DNA from: an uncultured Alphaproteobacteria bacterium
Lineage (GTDB): Bacteria; Pseudomonadota; Alphaproteobacteria; RF32; CAG-239
DNA: 64,000 nt
Assembly (NCBI GenBank): GCA_910577095.1
Contig: CAJTLY010000005.1
Span: forward strand, 52,265 to 116,264
Direction: 5' to 3'
Shown here: positions 1 through 8,365 of the stretch, piece after piece
Layout: each line of letters begins with the position of its first letter
Position numbering within the stretch: position 1 is the first letter of the stretch
Notes under the pieces: model-generated
What the model was told of the DNA's origin: nothing
The model's database searches: none
Seen by the model: only the letters and a program-made list of their open reading frames with translations
Program-made: the position numbers and the translations under genes

Positions 1-1
1 C

Positions 2-571
2 GCCTATAACAAGTGTGTGAGCGAGAGAGACACCGAGTATGGCCTGTTGGCGGAAGTGATGGACTATGCATCGGAAATCGGTGTCGCCAGCTTCTTGAAG
101 GACGAGGAAATCAATCTGGACCTTAAGCAGCTTCAGACGACCCTGTTCCTCAAGGAAAAGAAAACTCTCGTGAGCGTTATCAAAGCGGTCGGCTGTGCCA
201 GTCCCGAAATCGAACGCAACATGCTGTTCAACCGAATCCTGCCGGAAGAGAGCGTCCAGTTGGACTTCTGCTTCCCGCAAAACTTCAGCATGCTGATGGA
301 AACGTTCGGTGCCGAAAAGGTCAAATCTCTTTTCCCCGACGGCTACAAAAAGAGCTGTCCGTCTTTGTGGAACTGGGTGCTGACCGATCGTGAACCGGAA
401 AAGGTTGACCGCAACAAATGTTCCGGTTACGAATGGTCGTTCCTGCTGGCTGATGACAAGCTCTGCAGCCGATACATCAGTCAGGGCGGCGAGCTTTCTC
501 AGGAAGACATCCTGACCCTGCTCGGCTACGGCAAGGACAACCTGATCAAGTTGTGTCGCGAGAAGAAGTAG
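2..571 (+). CDS. Unknown protein, 5' end outside window
   Basis: The reading frame is open to the left edge of the window, so the gene very likely begins upstream. A GTG at 17 could act as a start but has no convincing ribosome binding site. About 190 residues are visible. They are charged and cysteine-containing, with no signal peptide, membrane segment or motif that I recognise; the middle looks helical (leucine/lysine rich) and the end is lysine rich. A strong terminator follows the stop, so this is the last gene of its transcript. Function not assigned. Confidence 0.6.
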   Translation, partial: AYNKCVSERDTEYGLLAEVMDYASEIGVASFLKDEEINLDLKQLQTTLFLKEKKTLVSVIKAVGCASPEIERNMLFNRILPEESVQLDFCFPQNFSMLMETFGAEKVKSLFPDGYKKSCPSLWNWVLTDREPEKVDRNKCSGYEWSFLLADDKLCSRYISQGGELSQEDILTLLGYGKDNLIKLCREKK

Positions 572-593
572 TTTTCATCTTCAAATTTAAGAC

Positions 594-626
594 AAAAAGA
601 GGTTCCGTTGTTCGGAACCTCTTTTT
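594..626 (+). terminator. Rho-independent terminator
   Basis: A perfect 14-bp stem (594-607 with 613-626) with a 5-base loop runs into a T tract. It ends the transcript of the partial gene at the left edge. Because the left arm begins with A's, it could also work on the minus strand. Confidence 0.85.
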
Positions 627-653
627 GTTTCCGGCTGCGGCCGTAAAACGCTA

Positions 654-685
654 CAAAAAAACGCATCCTTGTCAGGATGCGTTTT
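654..685 (-). terminator. Rho-independent terminator
   Basis: An 8-bp stem (661-668 with 675-682) is followed on the minus strand by seven T's. It lies 27 bases past the stop of the small membrane protein gene on the minus strand and probably ends that transcript. Confidence 0.75.
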
Positions 686-711
686 GGAAGTTTGATTGTC
701 GAAGCGGTAAC

Positions 712-1089
712 CTATGACCGATTGGACTTGTTTCTGAATCTTCGCTCCCTTATCGAGTCGCTTAATATGCTGTAGACGGAGAGAAGAACAAGAAGCGCGA
801 TCGCGTTAATAAAACCGTAGAGAAACTGCCACATCCATCCGTCGGGAAGAGTGTCGATAAAGGTCGCCGGCCATCCCAGACACCAGAAGATGCCTCCCAG
901 ATAAAGAGTCAAAAGGATGGTGAAAAATACTCTTTCCATCCATGTTTTGCTGTACCAAAGGGACAGAGCGACGGCAAAAGGACCCAGAAAGAATACTGAA
1001 CCGAGTACGAAGCTGATAAGCTGCGGAACGGCGATCGCAAAAAACGACGGAATGCCTACGAGAAGATGCCTCCATTTAAAATTTTCCAT
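712..1089 (-). CDS. Small multi-pass membrane protein, unknown
   Basis: A 125-residue protein if read from the ATG at 1089, with three or four hydrophobic segments: near the N-terminus (VGIPSFFAIAVPQLISF), then GSVFFLGPFAVALSL, a central FFTILLTLYLGGIFW and a C-terminal YGFINAIALLVLLSVYSI. It ends in a basic tail. A longer frame to 1134 exists, but its first 15 residues are polar and look like untranslated leader. Neither start has a clear Shine-Dalgarno. It stands alone, with a terminator downstream and cmk upstream in the same orientation after another terminator. No family was recognised. Confidence 0.55.
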   Translation of the reverse strand: MENFKWRHLLVGIPSFFAIAVPQLISFVLGSVFFLGPFAVALSLWYSKTWMERVFFTILLTLYLGGIFWCLGWPATFIDTLPDGWMWQFLYGFINAIALLVLLSVYSILSDSIRERRFRNKSNRS

Positions 1090-1200
1090 AGATGTAGATT
1101 TTTGGGGTTTAGAATTATAAAAGAAAATAATCAATGATTTTGTCTATTATAAAAAAAACCTCAGAAAACGCAAGCGAAATTTTTACCTTTAAAAAATAAA

Positions 1201-1222
1201 ACCGGGACCGATTCGTCCCGGT
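1201..1222 (-). terminator. Rho-independent terminator of cmk
   Basis: An 8-bp GC-rich stem (1201-1208 with 1215-1222) is followed on the minus strand by a T-rich run. It lies 20 bases after the cmk stop. Confidence 0.8.
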
Positions 1223-1242
1223 TGGAAATACGGCAGTCCGCT

Positions 1243-1902
1243 TTAGTGCCGGTGGGCTTCAATGTAAGCGACCGTCTGTTCGGCGACTTGATCGGCCGTC
1301 AGCGCCGAAGTGTCGAGAATGACGGCGTCGTCGGCCGGTTTCAACGGAGCGGTTGCCCGTTCGGAGTCGCGCTTGTCACGGGCAATCATGTCGGCCAGCA
1401 CTTTTTCAAAATCCGCAGCGACTCCTTTCTGTACAAATTCGTCATATCGGCGTTTTGCCCGTACTTCGGGGCCTGCAGTTATAAAAAATTTAATGTCGGC
1501 ATCGGGGCAAACTACGGTTCCCGTATCACGTCCGTCATACACGGCACCGTTGGCCGGGGTTCCGTCGGCAAAAGTCGGGTTATGGGAAAAGTCCTGCTGC
1601 ATTTTGAGAAGAGCGCTGCGTACCGCCGGATGAGCGGAAACAATCGAAGCTGCCTGTCCGCCGATGTCAGTGCGAAAATCGGGATGGCGGGAAAGTTCCA
1701 TCATTTTGACAAAAGTCATTTCCGAAGCGATTCGGGCTGCCGAATCCTGATCATGAACATCAAGCTCTTGCAGCACCATTTCCAGTCCGACCGCGCGGTA
1801 AACCATACCGGTATCGAAGTAAGCCAAACGATATTTTTCGGCCAGGGTGGCGGCCAGAGTTCCTTTGCCTGCGGCGGCAGGCCCGTCAATCGTGATAATC
1901 AT
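1243..1902 (-). CDS. cmk: Cytidylate kinase
   Basis: A 219-residue (d)CMP kinase, which transfers phosphate from ATP to CMP or dCMP in cytosolic pyrimidine nucleotide metabolism. The P-loop GPAAAGKGT is at residues 7-15. The next part, YFDTGMVYRAVG, is the conserved nucleotide-monophosphate site, and YDGRDTGTVV with a later RAKRRYDE segment are also typical of the family. Length matches the family norm (about 210-230). The ATG start at 1902 puts the P-loop at the expected distance from the N-terminus. In many bacteria cmk sits beside rpsA; here it is alone, divergent from rsmE and ended by its own terminator. Confidence 0.95.
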   Translation of the reverse strand: MIITIDGPAAAGKGTLAATLAEKYRLAYFDTGMVYRAVGLEMVLQELDVHDQDSAARIASEMTFVKMMELSRHPDFRTDIGGQAASIVSAHPAVRSALLKMQQDFSHNPTFADGTPANGAVYDGRDTGTVVCPDADIKFFITAGPEVRAKRRYDEFVQKGVAADFEKVLADMIARDKRDSERATAPLKPADDAVILDTSALTADQVAEQTVAYIEAHRH

Positions 1903-2017
1903 ATTTTTATGCCTGTAACGAAAACTTAACTAACATCATTGTATATTCGGGTTAAACCATAAACTCAAGCCTTGGAAACGGGTTATACAGAATTTTATTT
2001 TAACCGGGGAAACGATC

Positions 2018-2761
2018 TTGTCAAAAACCGCCAAAGTCCGTTTGTTTGTCGACCTGCCGCTGATTGAGGGGCAGCCGGTGACGTTTGCCGAAGAACAGAG
2101 CCGTTATCTGGTCTCGGTGATGCGTCTGACCGTCAATGACGAAGTTTTGTTGTTTAACGGCCGCGACGGCGAATTTGCCGCCGTTTTGACCGCTGTGGGC
2201 AAAAAAAACGTTCAGGCCGAAGTCTGCCGGCAAACGCGGCCGTTTGCGGCCGGTGAGGATATCTGGCTTTTGTTTGCGCCGGTAAAAAAAGATCGTACCG
2301 ATTATATTATCGAAAAGGCGACCGAGCTGGGGGTTAAAAAAATAATTCCGGTTATTACCCGTCATACCATTACGGACCGGGTTCGCACCGAGCGTTTTGC
2401 GGCTCAGGCCGCCGAAGCGGCAGAGCAGTCGCGGCGCCTTGACGTTCCGCAAATCGGCGAAGCGATCCGGTTGGAAACCCTTCTGTCGGGTTGGGAACCT
2501 GACCGGCGGTTGTTTTTTATGGACGAAAGCGGCCGCGGGTTGCCGGCGCGGCAGGCGTTTGCGGCTTATCGCGGCGCATCGGCGGTTTTGGTCGGTCCGG
2601 AGGGCGGCTTTTCCGATGAAGAACTGGCAGATTTGCGCTCAAAGCCGTTTGCGGTCGCCGTCAGTCTCGGGCCGCTGATTTTGCGGGCAGAAACCGCGGT
2701 TGCGGCGTCACTCAGTTTGTGGCAGGCCGTCGGCGGTCATTGGGATGGAGAAGAAAAATGA
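2018..2761 (+). CDS. rsmE: 16S rRNA m3U1498 methyltransferase
   Basis: A 247-residue SPOUT-class (knotted) methyltransferase of the RsmE family, which methylates N3 of U1498 in 16S rRNA within the 30S subunit using S-adenosylmethionine. Seen directly: an N-terminal PUA-like part with RYLVSVMRL, the segment KKDRTDYIIEKATELGVKKIIPVITRHT, and the C-terminal knot motifs LVGPEGGFSDEEL and SLGPLILRAETA, all hallmarks of the family. The start is TTG at 2018, with GGGGA seven bases upstream. Its stop overlaps the start of the next gene (ATGA), so the two are probably translationally coupled. Confidence 0.93.
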   Translation: MSKTAKVRLFVDLPLIEGQPVTFAEEQSRYLVSVMRLTVNDEVLLFNGRDGEFAAVLTAVGKKNVQAEVCRQTRPFAAGEDIWLLFAPVKKDRTDYIIEKATELGVKKIIPVITRHTITDRVRTERFAAQAAEAAEQSRRLDVPQIGEAIRLETLLSGWEPDRRLFFMDESGRGLPARQAFAAYRGASAVLVGPEGGFSDEELADLRSKPFAVAVSLGPLILRAETAVAASLSLWQAVGGHWDGEEK

Positions 2762-3480
2762 AAAGGAAGAGCAGTGTCATTCCGCCGGCGCGCCGTGCGG
2801 CGGCCAAAGCCAAAATTCCGCTTTATCAAAAGGAGTTTTACAGTTGGTTGTACGAAAGTCCGCGTCTGACCGGCTGGCTGGATAACCAGCGGCTGCTGAA
2901 TATTCTGACTTTCGGATTCAGTTCCAAAATGCTGCGTTCCTGCGCGGCGGAAGTTTCGGTTTCGGCCGACGTTTTGCAAATGGGTGCCACTTTCGGCGAT
3001 CAAATCGGCGTCGCGGCGTCAAAAGTCGGCATTTACGGGCATTATGACCTGATTGACGTCAGCATGACCCAGCTGCGCCACCAGCGCAATAAGTACTGTT
3101 ATCTTTATCCGTTTATGCGCTTTGTCAATCAGGACGCTTCGGAGCCGCTCAAACGGCAATACGACGTCATTATCTGCTATATGCTGCTGCATGAGGTGCC
3201 GTCGGCAACCCGAGCCCAGATCGTCAATAATGCGCTCAGCGCGGTCAAACCGGGGGGCAAAGTCGTTTTTATTGATTACAATAATTCGCCGATCTGGCAT
3301 CCGCTGCGTTATGTCGTCAAGATTTTTAACCGTCTGTACCAGCCGTTTGCCGAAAAGCTGTGGAATAACGAAATCAAAAACTATGCCCGCAATCCGTCGG
3401 AATATTTTTGGCGCAAGACCACATTTTTCGGCCGTATGTACCAAAAAGTGGTTGCTACTAAAAAAGAAGGGCTGTATTGA
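2758..3480 (+). CDS. rquA: Probable rhodoquinone biosynthesis methyltransferase RquA
   Basis: A 240-residue class I methyltransferase-like protein. The family is thought to convert ubiquinone to rhodoquinone, the low-potential carrier used with fumarate reductase. The SAM-binding stretch is degenerate (VLQMGATFGDQIG instead of a GxGxG loop), as is usual in RquA. It is followed by YDVIICYMLLHEVP, GGKVVFIDYNN, a WHPLRYVVKIFNRLYQPFAEKLW block and a C-terminal TTFFGRMYQKVVATK; I recall the LLHEVP and HPLR blocks as RquA-typical. It overlaps rsmE by four bases and ends inside a terminator hairpin. The alternative is another divergent UbiE/UbiG-like methyltransferase. The family call rests on remembered motifs, not on a search. 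Confidence 0.62.
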   Translation: MKRKSSVIPPARRAAAKAKIPLYQKEFYSWLYESPRLTGWLDNQRLLNILTFGFSSKMLRSCAAEVSVSADVLQMGATFGDQIGVAASKVGIYGHYDLIDVSMTQLRHQRNKYCYLYPFMRFVNQDASEPLKRQYDVIICYMLLHEVPSATRAQIVNNALSAVKPGGKVVFIDYNNSPIWHPLRYVVKIFNRLYQPFAEKLWNNEIKNYARNPSEYFWRKTTFFGRMYQKVVATKKEGLY

Positions 3481-3491
3481 CAGCCCTTCTT
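3464..3491. terminator. Bidirectional terminator between convergent genes
   Basis: A 12-bp stem (3464-3475 with 3480-3491) has a 4-base loop. A's lie on one side and T's on the other, so it can end both the rsmE-rquA transcript and the convergent ELM1-like gene. It overlaps the last codons of rquA. Confidence 0.85.
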
Positions 3492-3519
3492 TTGCTTTTT
3501 AGCACTTTGCCGCTGCTTT

Positions 3520-4500
3520 TTACTTAAACAGAGCTTTAATCCGTTCGGCAATTTCGGCTGCCGGATCCAGACGCTCCATGGCGGCGGTGTTTTCGACGTC
3601 ATAGGCATTGATATCCATGGCATAACCGCCGTCAAACAGCGATTGAACAAAACGCTGGTGTTTGGGAGTCAGCCAGTTTTTGCCGCTGAAAACCATCACC
3701 GGTTTTCCGGATCCGCACGATTCGCAAGCCATCGAAACCGAATCTCCGGTGACGATGATGCGGTCGGCGCAAGCATAAAAGCCCATAATCGGGTTTTCTT
3801 TTTTTTCGCCCCACAGGTAGGTATAAGCCGGAATGTGGGCAAGTTTCTTCATAATGATGTCTTCGGCGGATTTTCCGGTCCGGCGCGATGACGTAATCAG
3901 GATCGAACCGCTGACCTGATTGTGAACTTTCAAAATGGCATCGGCCAGCATCTCGGCGTTTTTGTCGGTAAACGGTTTGTTTTTGATGGCGCCGCCGACC
4001 AGTATGGCTGTCAGGGGTTTCGGCAGCGAGGCAAAGGCCGGTGTCCATTTTTGTCGAGCTTCTTCAAGAGCTTGCGGCGAAATGCGATGCGCGCATCCGG
4101 TAATGTAAAGCAGATTTTCGCCTTCGGCTTTGCCGCGGTCGTGCTCAGGAATAACAATCAGATCCATTTCCGCGGCGCCGAATTTGCCGGGAAACATCAA
4201 TTGAATGATTTTGGTTTTTCCCTTTGACGCTTTTTTCAACCATAAGGCGATCGGTGCGGTACGGCGGCTGATTGATAACACGGCGTCGGGAAAAGGTTCG
4301 CCTTTGATCGGCGCGCTTTGTTTGCGGTCGACGCCGATCAGGGTTTTGCGCCGGATGCAGTTCGGAAGAGCCGCCAACCGGTTATAAACGATTTTCTTTT
4401 CAATCACTTCAAACTCGTCGGCAATGGCCGGCAAAATTCCTCTGGCCTGTCCGACGCTGCCGGCCCGGTCGTCCATAAGTGCCCAAATTGTTTTTTTCAT
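3520..4500 (-). CDS. ELM1/GtrOC1-like family protein (DUF1022)
   Basis: A 326-residue protein with the features of the ELM1 (mitochondrial fission-like) family common in alphaproteobacteria: an N-terminal WALMDDRAGSVGQARGI, the segment DAVLSISRRTAPIALWLKK, QLMFPGKFGAAEMDLIVIPEHDR, and a C-terminal ITGDSVSMACESCGSGKPVMVF block. The last resembles the donor-binding part of GT-B glycosyltransferases. The molecular activity of the bacterial members is not settled; a role in surface sugar transfer is inferred from the fold. It starts at an ATG at 4500 and is convergent with rquA. Length is normal for the family. Confidence 0.82.
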   Translation of the reverse strand: MKKTIWALMDDRAGSVGQARGILPAIADEFEVIEKKIVYNRLAALPNCIRRKTLIGVDRKQSAPIKGEPFPDAVLSISRRTAPIALWLKKASKGKTKIIQLMFPGKFGAAEMDLIVIPEHDRGKAEGENLLYITGCAHRISPQALEEARQKWTPAFASLPKPLTAILVGGAIKNKPFTDKNAEMLADAILKVHNQVSGSILITSSRRTGKSAEDIIMKKLAHIPAYTYLWGEKKENPIMGFYACADRIIVTGDSVSMACESCGSGKPVMVFSGKNWLTPKHQRFVQSLFDGGYAMDINAYDVENTAAMERLDPAAEIAERIKALFK

Positions 4501-4603
4501 GTTTGATAACTCTAATATTTTTATAGTAAAACGATTCGTTTCCCATTATATTATTTGTATTGATTAACACAATGTTTTTTTTGAGAAAAGACAGGAGGCG
4601 GCA

Positions 4604-4909
4604 ATGAAGAAACTTGCGTTGTTTTTGGCGGTTTTGATGTTGGGCTGTTCGACGGCCGCACAGGCGCAAATGACGGCAACCCGCGATGCGCAGTACATAG
4701 CGGTGCTGCGGGCGGTGGTCAATTACAAAATTGACGACGATGAAAATATCCGCAATATCGAACGGCTGCGCGAAGATCGGCGCTTTAACGAAAAGGTTCA
4801 GAAGATGCTGGACAAGCTGAGCAACGAACGCAGCAAAAACACCACCAACCGCCGGGTTTTGCAAATTCTTGAGCAGGCCGGCAAAGACCTGTATAATCTT
4901 TTGGATTAA
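4604..4909 (+). CDS. Small exported protein, unknown
   Basis: A 101-residue protein with a clear signal peptide: a KK start, a hydrophobic core LALFLAVLMLGCST, and likely cleavage after AQA near residue 22. The mature part is short, helical and charged (RNIERLREDRRFNEKVQKMLDKL), with no recognised domain. A good Shine-Dalgarno (AGGAGG) lies nine bases before the ATG. The signal sequence contains a cysteine (LGCST), so lipidation is possible though the signal-peptidase I site looks better. A second exported protein follows 63 bases later. Confidence 0.75.
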   Translation: MKKLALFLAVLMLGCSTAAQAQMTATRDAQYIAVLRAVVNYKIDDDENIRNIERLREDRRFNEKVQKMLDKLSNERSKNTTNRRVLQILEQAGKDLYNLLD

Positions 4910-4972
4910 GCTTTGTTTAACCAAGCGGTGGTATCTTTTGGCTATATTACTAACTCAAGACGGGGAAAATTG

Positions 4973-5455
4973 ATGAAGAATTTAAAATATGCGGTGTTGA
5001 GCGCGGCAATTTTGTTGAGTGCCTGCCATTATAATGAAGTTTATTATGACGAAAGCGTTATTGCCGTTGAAGAAACGGCGGTTGAAAACGCCGGCGGCGA
5101 AGTTGTCGCAACCGCCGTTCCGGCCGAAAACAGCCGGCCGGACGCAACGGTAAAAACGCCGGTTGCGGAAAAAGAACAGCCTCGGGAAGAAGTTGAAGTC
5201 ATGAATCCGGATCAGCCGGTCGAAAAGCTGGCTTACGATTCGGCTTATGACCGTTTTTTGGACAATGTGGTCATCAAAGCCCGTTCGGACAATTATGTAA
5301 CCTATGAGTATAAAGACGTCCGGGTTGACGAACTGGCGCCGCTGGCTTCGCGTTATTGTGAAGAACACGGTAACCGCACCGCTGTTTTGCGCAGCGTCAT
5401 TCTGTATAAAAATTATGCCCGCCGGGCGACTTTTGACTGTCTGCGCTTGCAATAG
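4973..5455 (+). CDS. Small lipoprotein, unknown
   Basis: A 160-residue protein starting at the ATG at 4973 (GGGG seven bases upstream; an in-frame TTG at 4913 would add 20 residues that mask the signal). The N-terminus MKNLKYAVLSAAILLSAC is a lipoprotein signal with an LSAC lipobox. A long acidic, proline- and alanine-rich linker follows (residues 20-80), then a compact C-terminal part with two cysteines (YCEEHG and FDCLRL), which may form a disulfide in the periplasm. The family was not recognised; it is probably an envelope protein. Confidence 0.75.
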   Translation: MKNLKYAVLSAAILLSACHYNEVYYDESVIAVEETAVENAGGEVVATAVPAENSRPDATVKTPVAEKEQPREEVEVMNPDQPVEKLAYDSAYDRFLDNVVIKARSDNYVTYEYKDVRVDELAPLASRYCEEHGNRTAVLRSVILYKNYARRATFDCLRLQ

Positions 5456-5475
5456 ACTTTTAAAAATCCTATATA
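5447..5475 (+). promoter_or_regulatory. Putative sigma-70-type promoter for the J-domain gene
   Basis: TTGCAA at 5447-5452 and TATATA at 5470-5475 are 17 bases apart, about 47 bases ahead of the J-domain gene start. The -35 overlaps the end of the lipoprotein gene. An inverted repeat (AAAATCCT with AGGATTTT) follows and could add regulation in the leader. Confidence 0.45.
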
Positions 5476-5521
5476 AATACCAAGTATGACAGGATTTTAA
5501 AAAGATCAGGCAAAAAGTTAA

Positions 5522-6457
5522 ATGGCAAAAGATTTATACAACATTTTAGGCGTGTCCAAAACGGCGACCAAGGCCGAGATCAAATCGGCCTACCACAAGC
5601 TGGCCCGCAAATATCATCCCGACGTCAACAAAGACAATCCGTCCGCTGCCGAAAAGTTTAAGGAAATTTCGGCAGCTTATGACATTTTGGGTGACGAGGA
5701 CAAACGCAAGAAATATGACAATAATGAAATTGACGCCGACGGCAAGCCCACCGGCTTCGGCGCCGGGTACGGCAATACATATTCCGGCGGCGGCAATCCG
5801 TTTGGTCAGGGCGGTTTCTATTCGTCTTCCGGCGATCAAAATGCCAATTTTGATTTTTCTTCCATTTTCGGCGACGACATTTTTTCGGCGTTCAACGGCG
5901 GGCAGGGCGGTCGGCACGGATTTTCGGGCGCTTCGCGCCGCTCCCGCAAGGGCGAAGACGTATCCTATACGATGCGGATCGATTTTCTGACCGCCGTGCG
6001 CGGCGGCGAACGGCAAATTGCGCTCGGCGGCCGCAATATCAATGTCAAAATTCCCTCGGGAACCGTTGACGGACAGACACTGCGTCTGAAAGGACTGGGA
6101 AATCCGGGGCATTACGGCGGTGAAAACGGCGATGTTCTGATTACGCTGAATGTCGATAAACATCCTTATTTCGGCATGGAAGGACAAAATATTACAATGG
6201 AGCTGCCGATTACGGTAAAAGAGGCGGTTCTGGGCGCCAAAATCACCGTGCCGACGATTGACGGCCAAGTGGCGGTAAAAGTTCCCGCCTATGCCGGCAG
6301 CGGCGACAAACTGCGCCTGAAAGGCAAAGGAGTTAAAAACCGCAACGGTCAGGGCGATCAGATTATTACTCTCAAGATCGTGGCGCCGCGGATTAAAAAC
6401 GCCGAATTGGAAAAAGTACTGCAAACAATGCCGGATGAGAACATAAGGACTTTTTGA
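5522..6457 (+). CDS. J-domain co-chaperone, CbpA-like (no zinc finger)
   Basis: A 311-residue DnaJ-type co-chaperone that should stimulate DnaK ATPase and hold unfolded clients. The J domain is at residues 1-68 with the HPD motif at YHPDVNKDN (about 33-35). A Gly/Phe-rich stretch follows (about 75-125). The C-terminal substrate-binding domains then start at GEDVSYTMRIDFLTAVRGGERQI and include IKIPSGTVDGQTLRLKGLGNPG-like segments. The four CxxCxGxG zinc repeats of true DnaJ are absent, so it is of the CbpA type. It starts at ATG 5522 and overlaps the next gene by one base. Confidence 0.9.
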   Translation: MAKDLYNILGVSKTATKAEIKSAYHKLARKYHPDVNKDNPSAAEKFKEISAAYDILGDEDKRKKYDNNEIDADGKPTGFGAGYGNTYSGGGNPFGQGGFYSSSGDQNANFDFSSIFGDDIFSAFNGGQGGRHGFSGASRRSRKGEDVSYTMRIDFLTAVRGGERQIALGGRNINVKIPSGTVDGQTLRLKGLGNPGHYGGENGDVLITLNVDKHPYFGMEGQNITMELPITVKEAVLGAKITVPTIDGQVAVKVPAYAGSGDKLRLKGKGVKNRNGQGDQIITLKIVAPRIKNAELEKVLQTMPDENIRTF

Positions 6458-7029
6458 TGCTGCTGGAAGCACTGCGCGATTTTGAATGGTACAACGAGCC
6501 CCGGGAAGTTTCTTTCAGTGACCGCGGGGTAAAAATTACCGCGTCCCCGCATACCGATTTTTGGCAAGATACCGTGCGTGCTTATCATAAAGACGACGGC
6601 CATTTTTTCTATGGCGGCCGGCGCGGCGCTTTTATGATGACGGCTTCCTGGCGGTTTGACAATCCCGGCGGTTTTGCCCAATGCGGTTTGATGGGGCGGC
6701 TTGATGAAAGAAACTGGTTCAAAATTGCGGTGATGTCGCGCAACAGCCAGCCGCAAAATATCGGCACCGTGGTAACCGTCAACGGCAATTCGGATATGGC
6801 TTTGGTACCGCTTGAAGGCGCGCCGGCGGACGTCTGGTTCCGTGTGCGCAAAAGTGCCGACGGTATTTATGAGTTGGCTTATTCGGTTAACGGGATTGTT
6901 TTTGCGGCAGTGCGGCGTTTCCGTCTCGGTAACGAAAGCGGCGAAATTGACGCCGGCGTATATATTTGCAGCCCTTCCGAACAGGCTTATACGGCTCTGT
7001 TGTCTTCAATTGAAAATGATACCTTGTAA
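6457..7029 (+). CDS. DUF1349 domain protein
   Basis: A 190-residue protein that spans almost exactly one DUF1349 (concanavalin-like beta-sandwich) domain. Seen: WYNEPREVSFSDRGVKITASPHTDFWQDT near the start, a central FAQCGLMGRLDERNWFKIAV, then DVWFRVRKSADGIYELAYSVNG and a C-terminal GVYICSPSEQAY. Homologues such as YesU are annotated only loosely and no reaction is established. The ATG at 6457 overlaps the stop of the J-domain gene (TGATG), so the two are co-translated. A TTG three bases earlier is an alternative start. A hairpin follows the stop. Confidence 0.85.
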   Translation: MLLEALRDFEWYNEPREVSFSDRGVKITASPHTDFWQDTVRAYHKDDGHFFYGGRRGAFMMTASWRFDNPGGFAQCGLMGRLDERNWFKIAVMSRNSQPQNIGTVVTVNGNSDMALVPLEGAPADVWFRVRKSADGIYELAYSVNGIVFAAVRRFRLGNESGEIDAGVYICSPSEQAYTALLSSIENDTL

Positions 7030-7039
7030 AAACCGCCGA

Positions 7040-7070
7040 ATTCCCGGCAGCTTTGATTGCAGCCGGGAAT
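7040..7070 (+). terminator. Hairpin after J-domain/DUF1349 operon
   Basis: A 9-bp stem (7040-7048 with 7062-7070) lies just after the stop of the DUF1349 gene. The following T tract is imperfect, so it may be a weak terminator or an mRNA-stabilising hairpin. Confidence 0.5.
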
Positions 7071-7148
7071 AAGTTATCCTGATTTTTGTCTTTAAAATTG
7101 CTGGGGTGCGGCTTTGGGGCGCCGGTCCTGCTCGATTTGGGAAAAACG

Positions 7149-7733
7149 TCAGTCGTAAAACCAGGCAATGCCGCATTTGAACAATTTGTCACACTTGCAG
7201 TGTATTGCGGCTTCGGCCGGCGACAGCGGCAGGTCGACCGCGGCATATTCGCCGTTGTCAAGATTGGAGGGAAAACCCCGCGGCGGAACGATGCCGGTCG
7301 GACTGATAACCAGATATTGCAGACCGTTGGCGCTGCCGCCCCAGTCGGTTGAAGCGAGCTGAGAACAGGTTTTTTCGGTCAATCCGTTATAAACCATCAC
7401 AAAACCTTTATTGCGGGCAATTGATTTGACGGTTACTTCACCGTTCATGACATGAAAAAGCTTTTTCCCGGTTTCGTCTTGACGAACGCCGGTGACCAGA
7501 TTGAGTTCAATGACGTTTTTATCCAAATCTTCATACGACCTCTGGTCGGCATACAAGTTTTTTATATTATGTGCAGTGGTGCTGATATCAACCACCAACT
7601 TATCGGTATTTATTTTTTCCATTGCTTTGGTATAACCAGCAATCCCACCGATCGACAAAACACCGATAATTGCCAATACGCCTAAAATTTCGATCATCGA
7701 GCGTCCTTGTTGGCAAAGAAGAGCGTGTCTCAA
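7149..7733 (-). CDS. Type IV pilin-like protein (minor pilin)
   Basis: A 194-residue pilin-like protein with a short leader. The predicted prepilin-peptidase site is G|RSMIE, which places Glu at position +5 of the mature protein, followed by the hydrophobic helix ILGVLAIIGVLSIGGIAGY. The C-terminal half has two cysteines (TCSQLAST and AIHCKCDKLFKCG) in the places expected for a pilin D-region disulfide. The only start that keeps the leader is TTG at 7733. It shares the N-terminal helix almost exactly with the pilin at 8414-8983 but diverges later. It is the last pilus gene on this strand, 680 bases from its sister, so it may have its own promoter. Confidence 0.82.
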   Translation of the reverse strand: MRHALLCQQGRSMIEILGVLAIIGVLSIGGIAGYTKAMEKINTDKLVVDISTTAHNIKNLYADQRSYEDLDKNVIELNLVTGVRQDETGKKLFHVMNGEVTVKSIARNKGFVMVYNGLTEKTCSQLASTDWGGSANGLQYLVISPTGIVPPRGFPSNLDNGEYAAVDLPLSPAEAAIHCKCDKLFKCGIAWFYD

Positions 7734-8365
7734 GTTTTAGTCTCCAAAACATTTAATTTCTCATGTCCTTATATACTATTTCACTCCGAAGGAAAATACA
7801 AGTCTTTTTATTTAATTCTTTAGGCGTTATTTTGTCCCTAATCAATTGAATTGCATTTGTTTTTTTTTTTTTTGTTACAAAAATCCGGTGCCTCGGCGGC
7901 CGTTTTTTGGGCCTTAACGGCGACGTCGGTTTTAAAATAATGTATCATTTGACGCAGACGATTTCAATCACACGTTGAGTGGGGTAAAATTTCCGATTCG
8001 TTACGATGTGGCTGACAGAATTTGGGAGTGAGCTCTGTCGCAGATTGTCGCTTAATCTGCTTGGGGAGCGGTTAAAACAAATACGGATATTGAAAACTGT
8101 TTTTATAAAAAACTGACGCAGAACGCGATGGTTTTGCATGCGCTGCCGAAACCAAAAAAGACACGCTCGACTTTATGGGGAGGAGACAACGCAAAAAATA
8201 CTCCCGGGTTCAGTCGCGGGCACGGGATAAACTTCCGCCGGCTTACGCAAGTGGTCTTAATCGTTCCGAACTTCGCCCTCCGGTCCGAAAACTTTGCAAG
8301 CCTTAGGGCTGGTTCGGAGTGTCTGCCTCAACCTGCTGACGTAGCTTGTGTTACATTCAAAACAT
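7734..8365. other. Gene-free stretch between two pilin genes
   Basis: About 630 bases contain no convincing gene on either strand. A run of T's lies near 7860-7872. From about 8030 the sequence becomes GC-rich and looks like decayed or repeat-derived DNA. Frames at 8128-8367 (+) and 8257-8475 (-) have no ribosome binding site and no family resemblance. It could be a remnant of an excised element or a genome-wide intergenic repeat; I cannot tell without a genome comparison. Confidence 0.5.

Noticed and set aside
1222..1929. Long open frame on the plus strand over cmk
   Set aside because: It is antisense to a clear cytidylate kinase and has no family features.
5546..6472. Large minus-strand frame over the J-domain gene
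   Set aside because: Shadow of a well-supported co-chaperone gene with an HPD motif.
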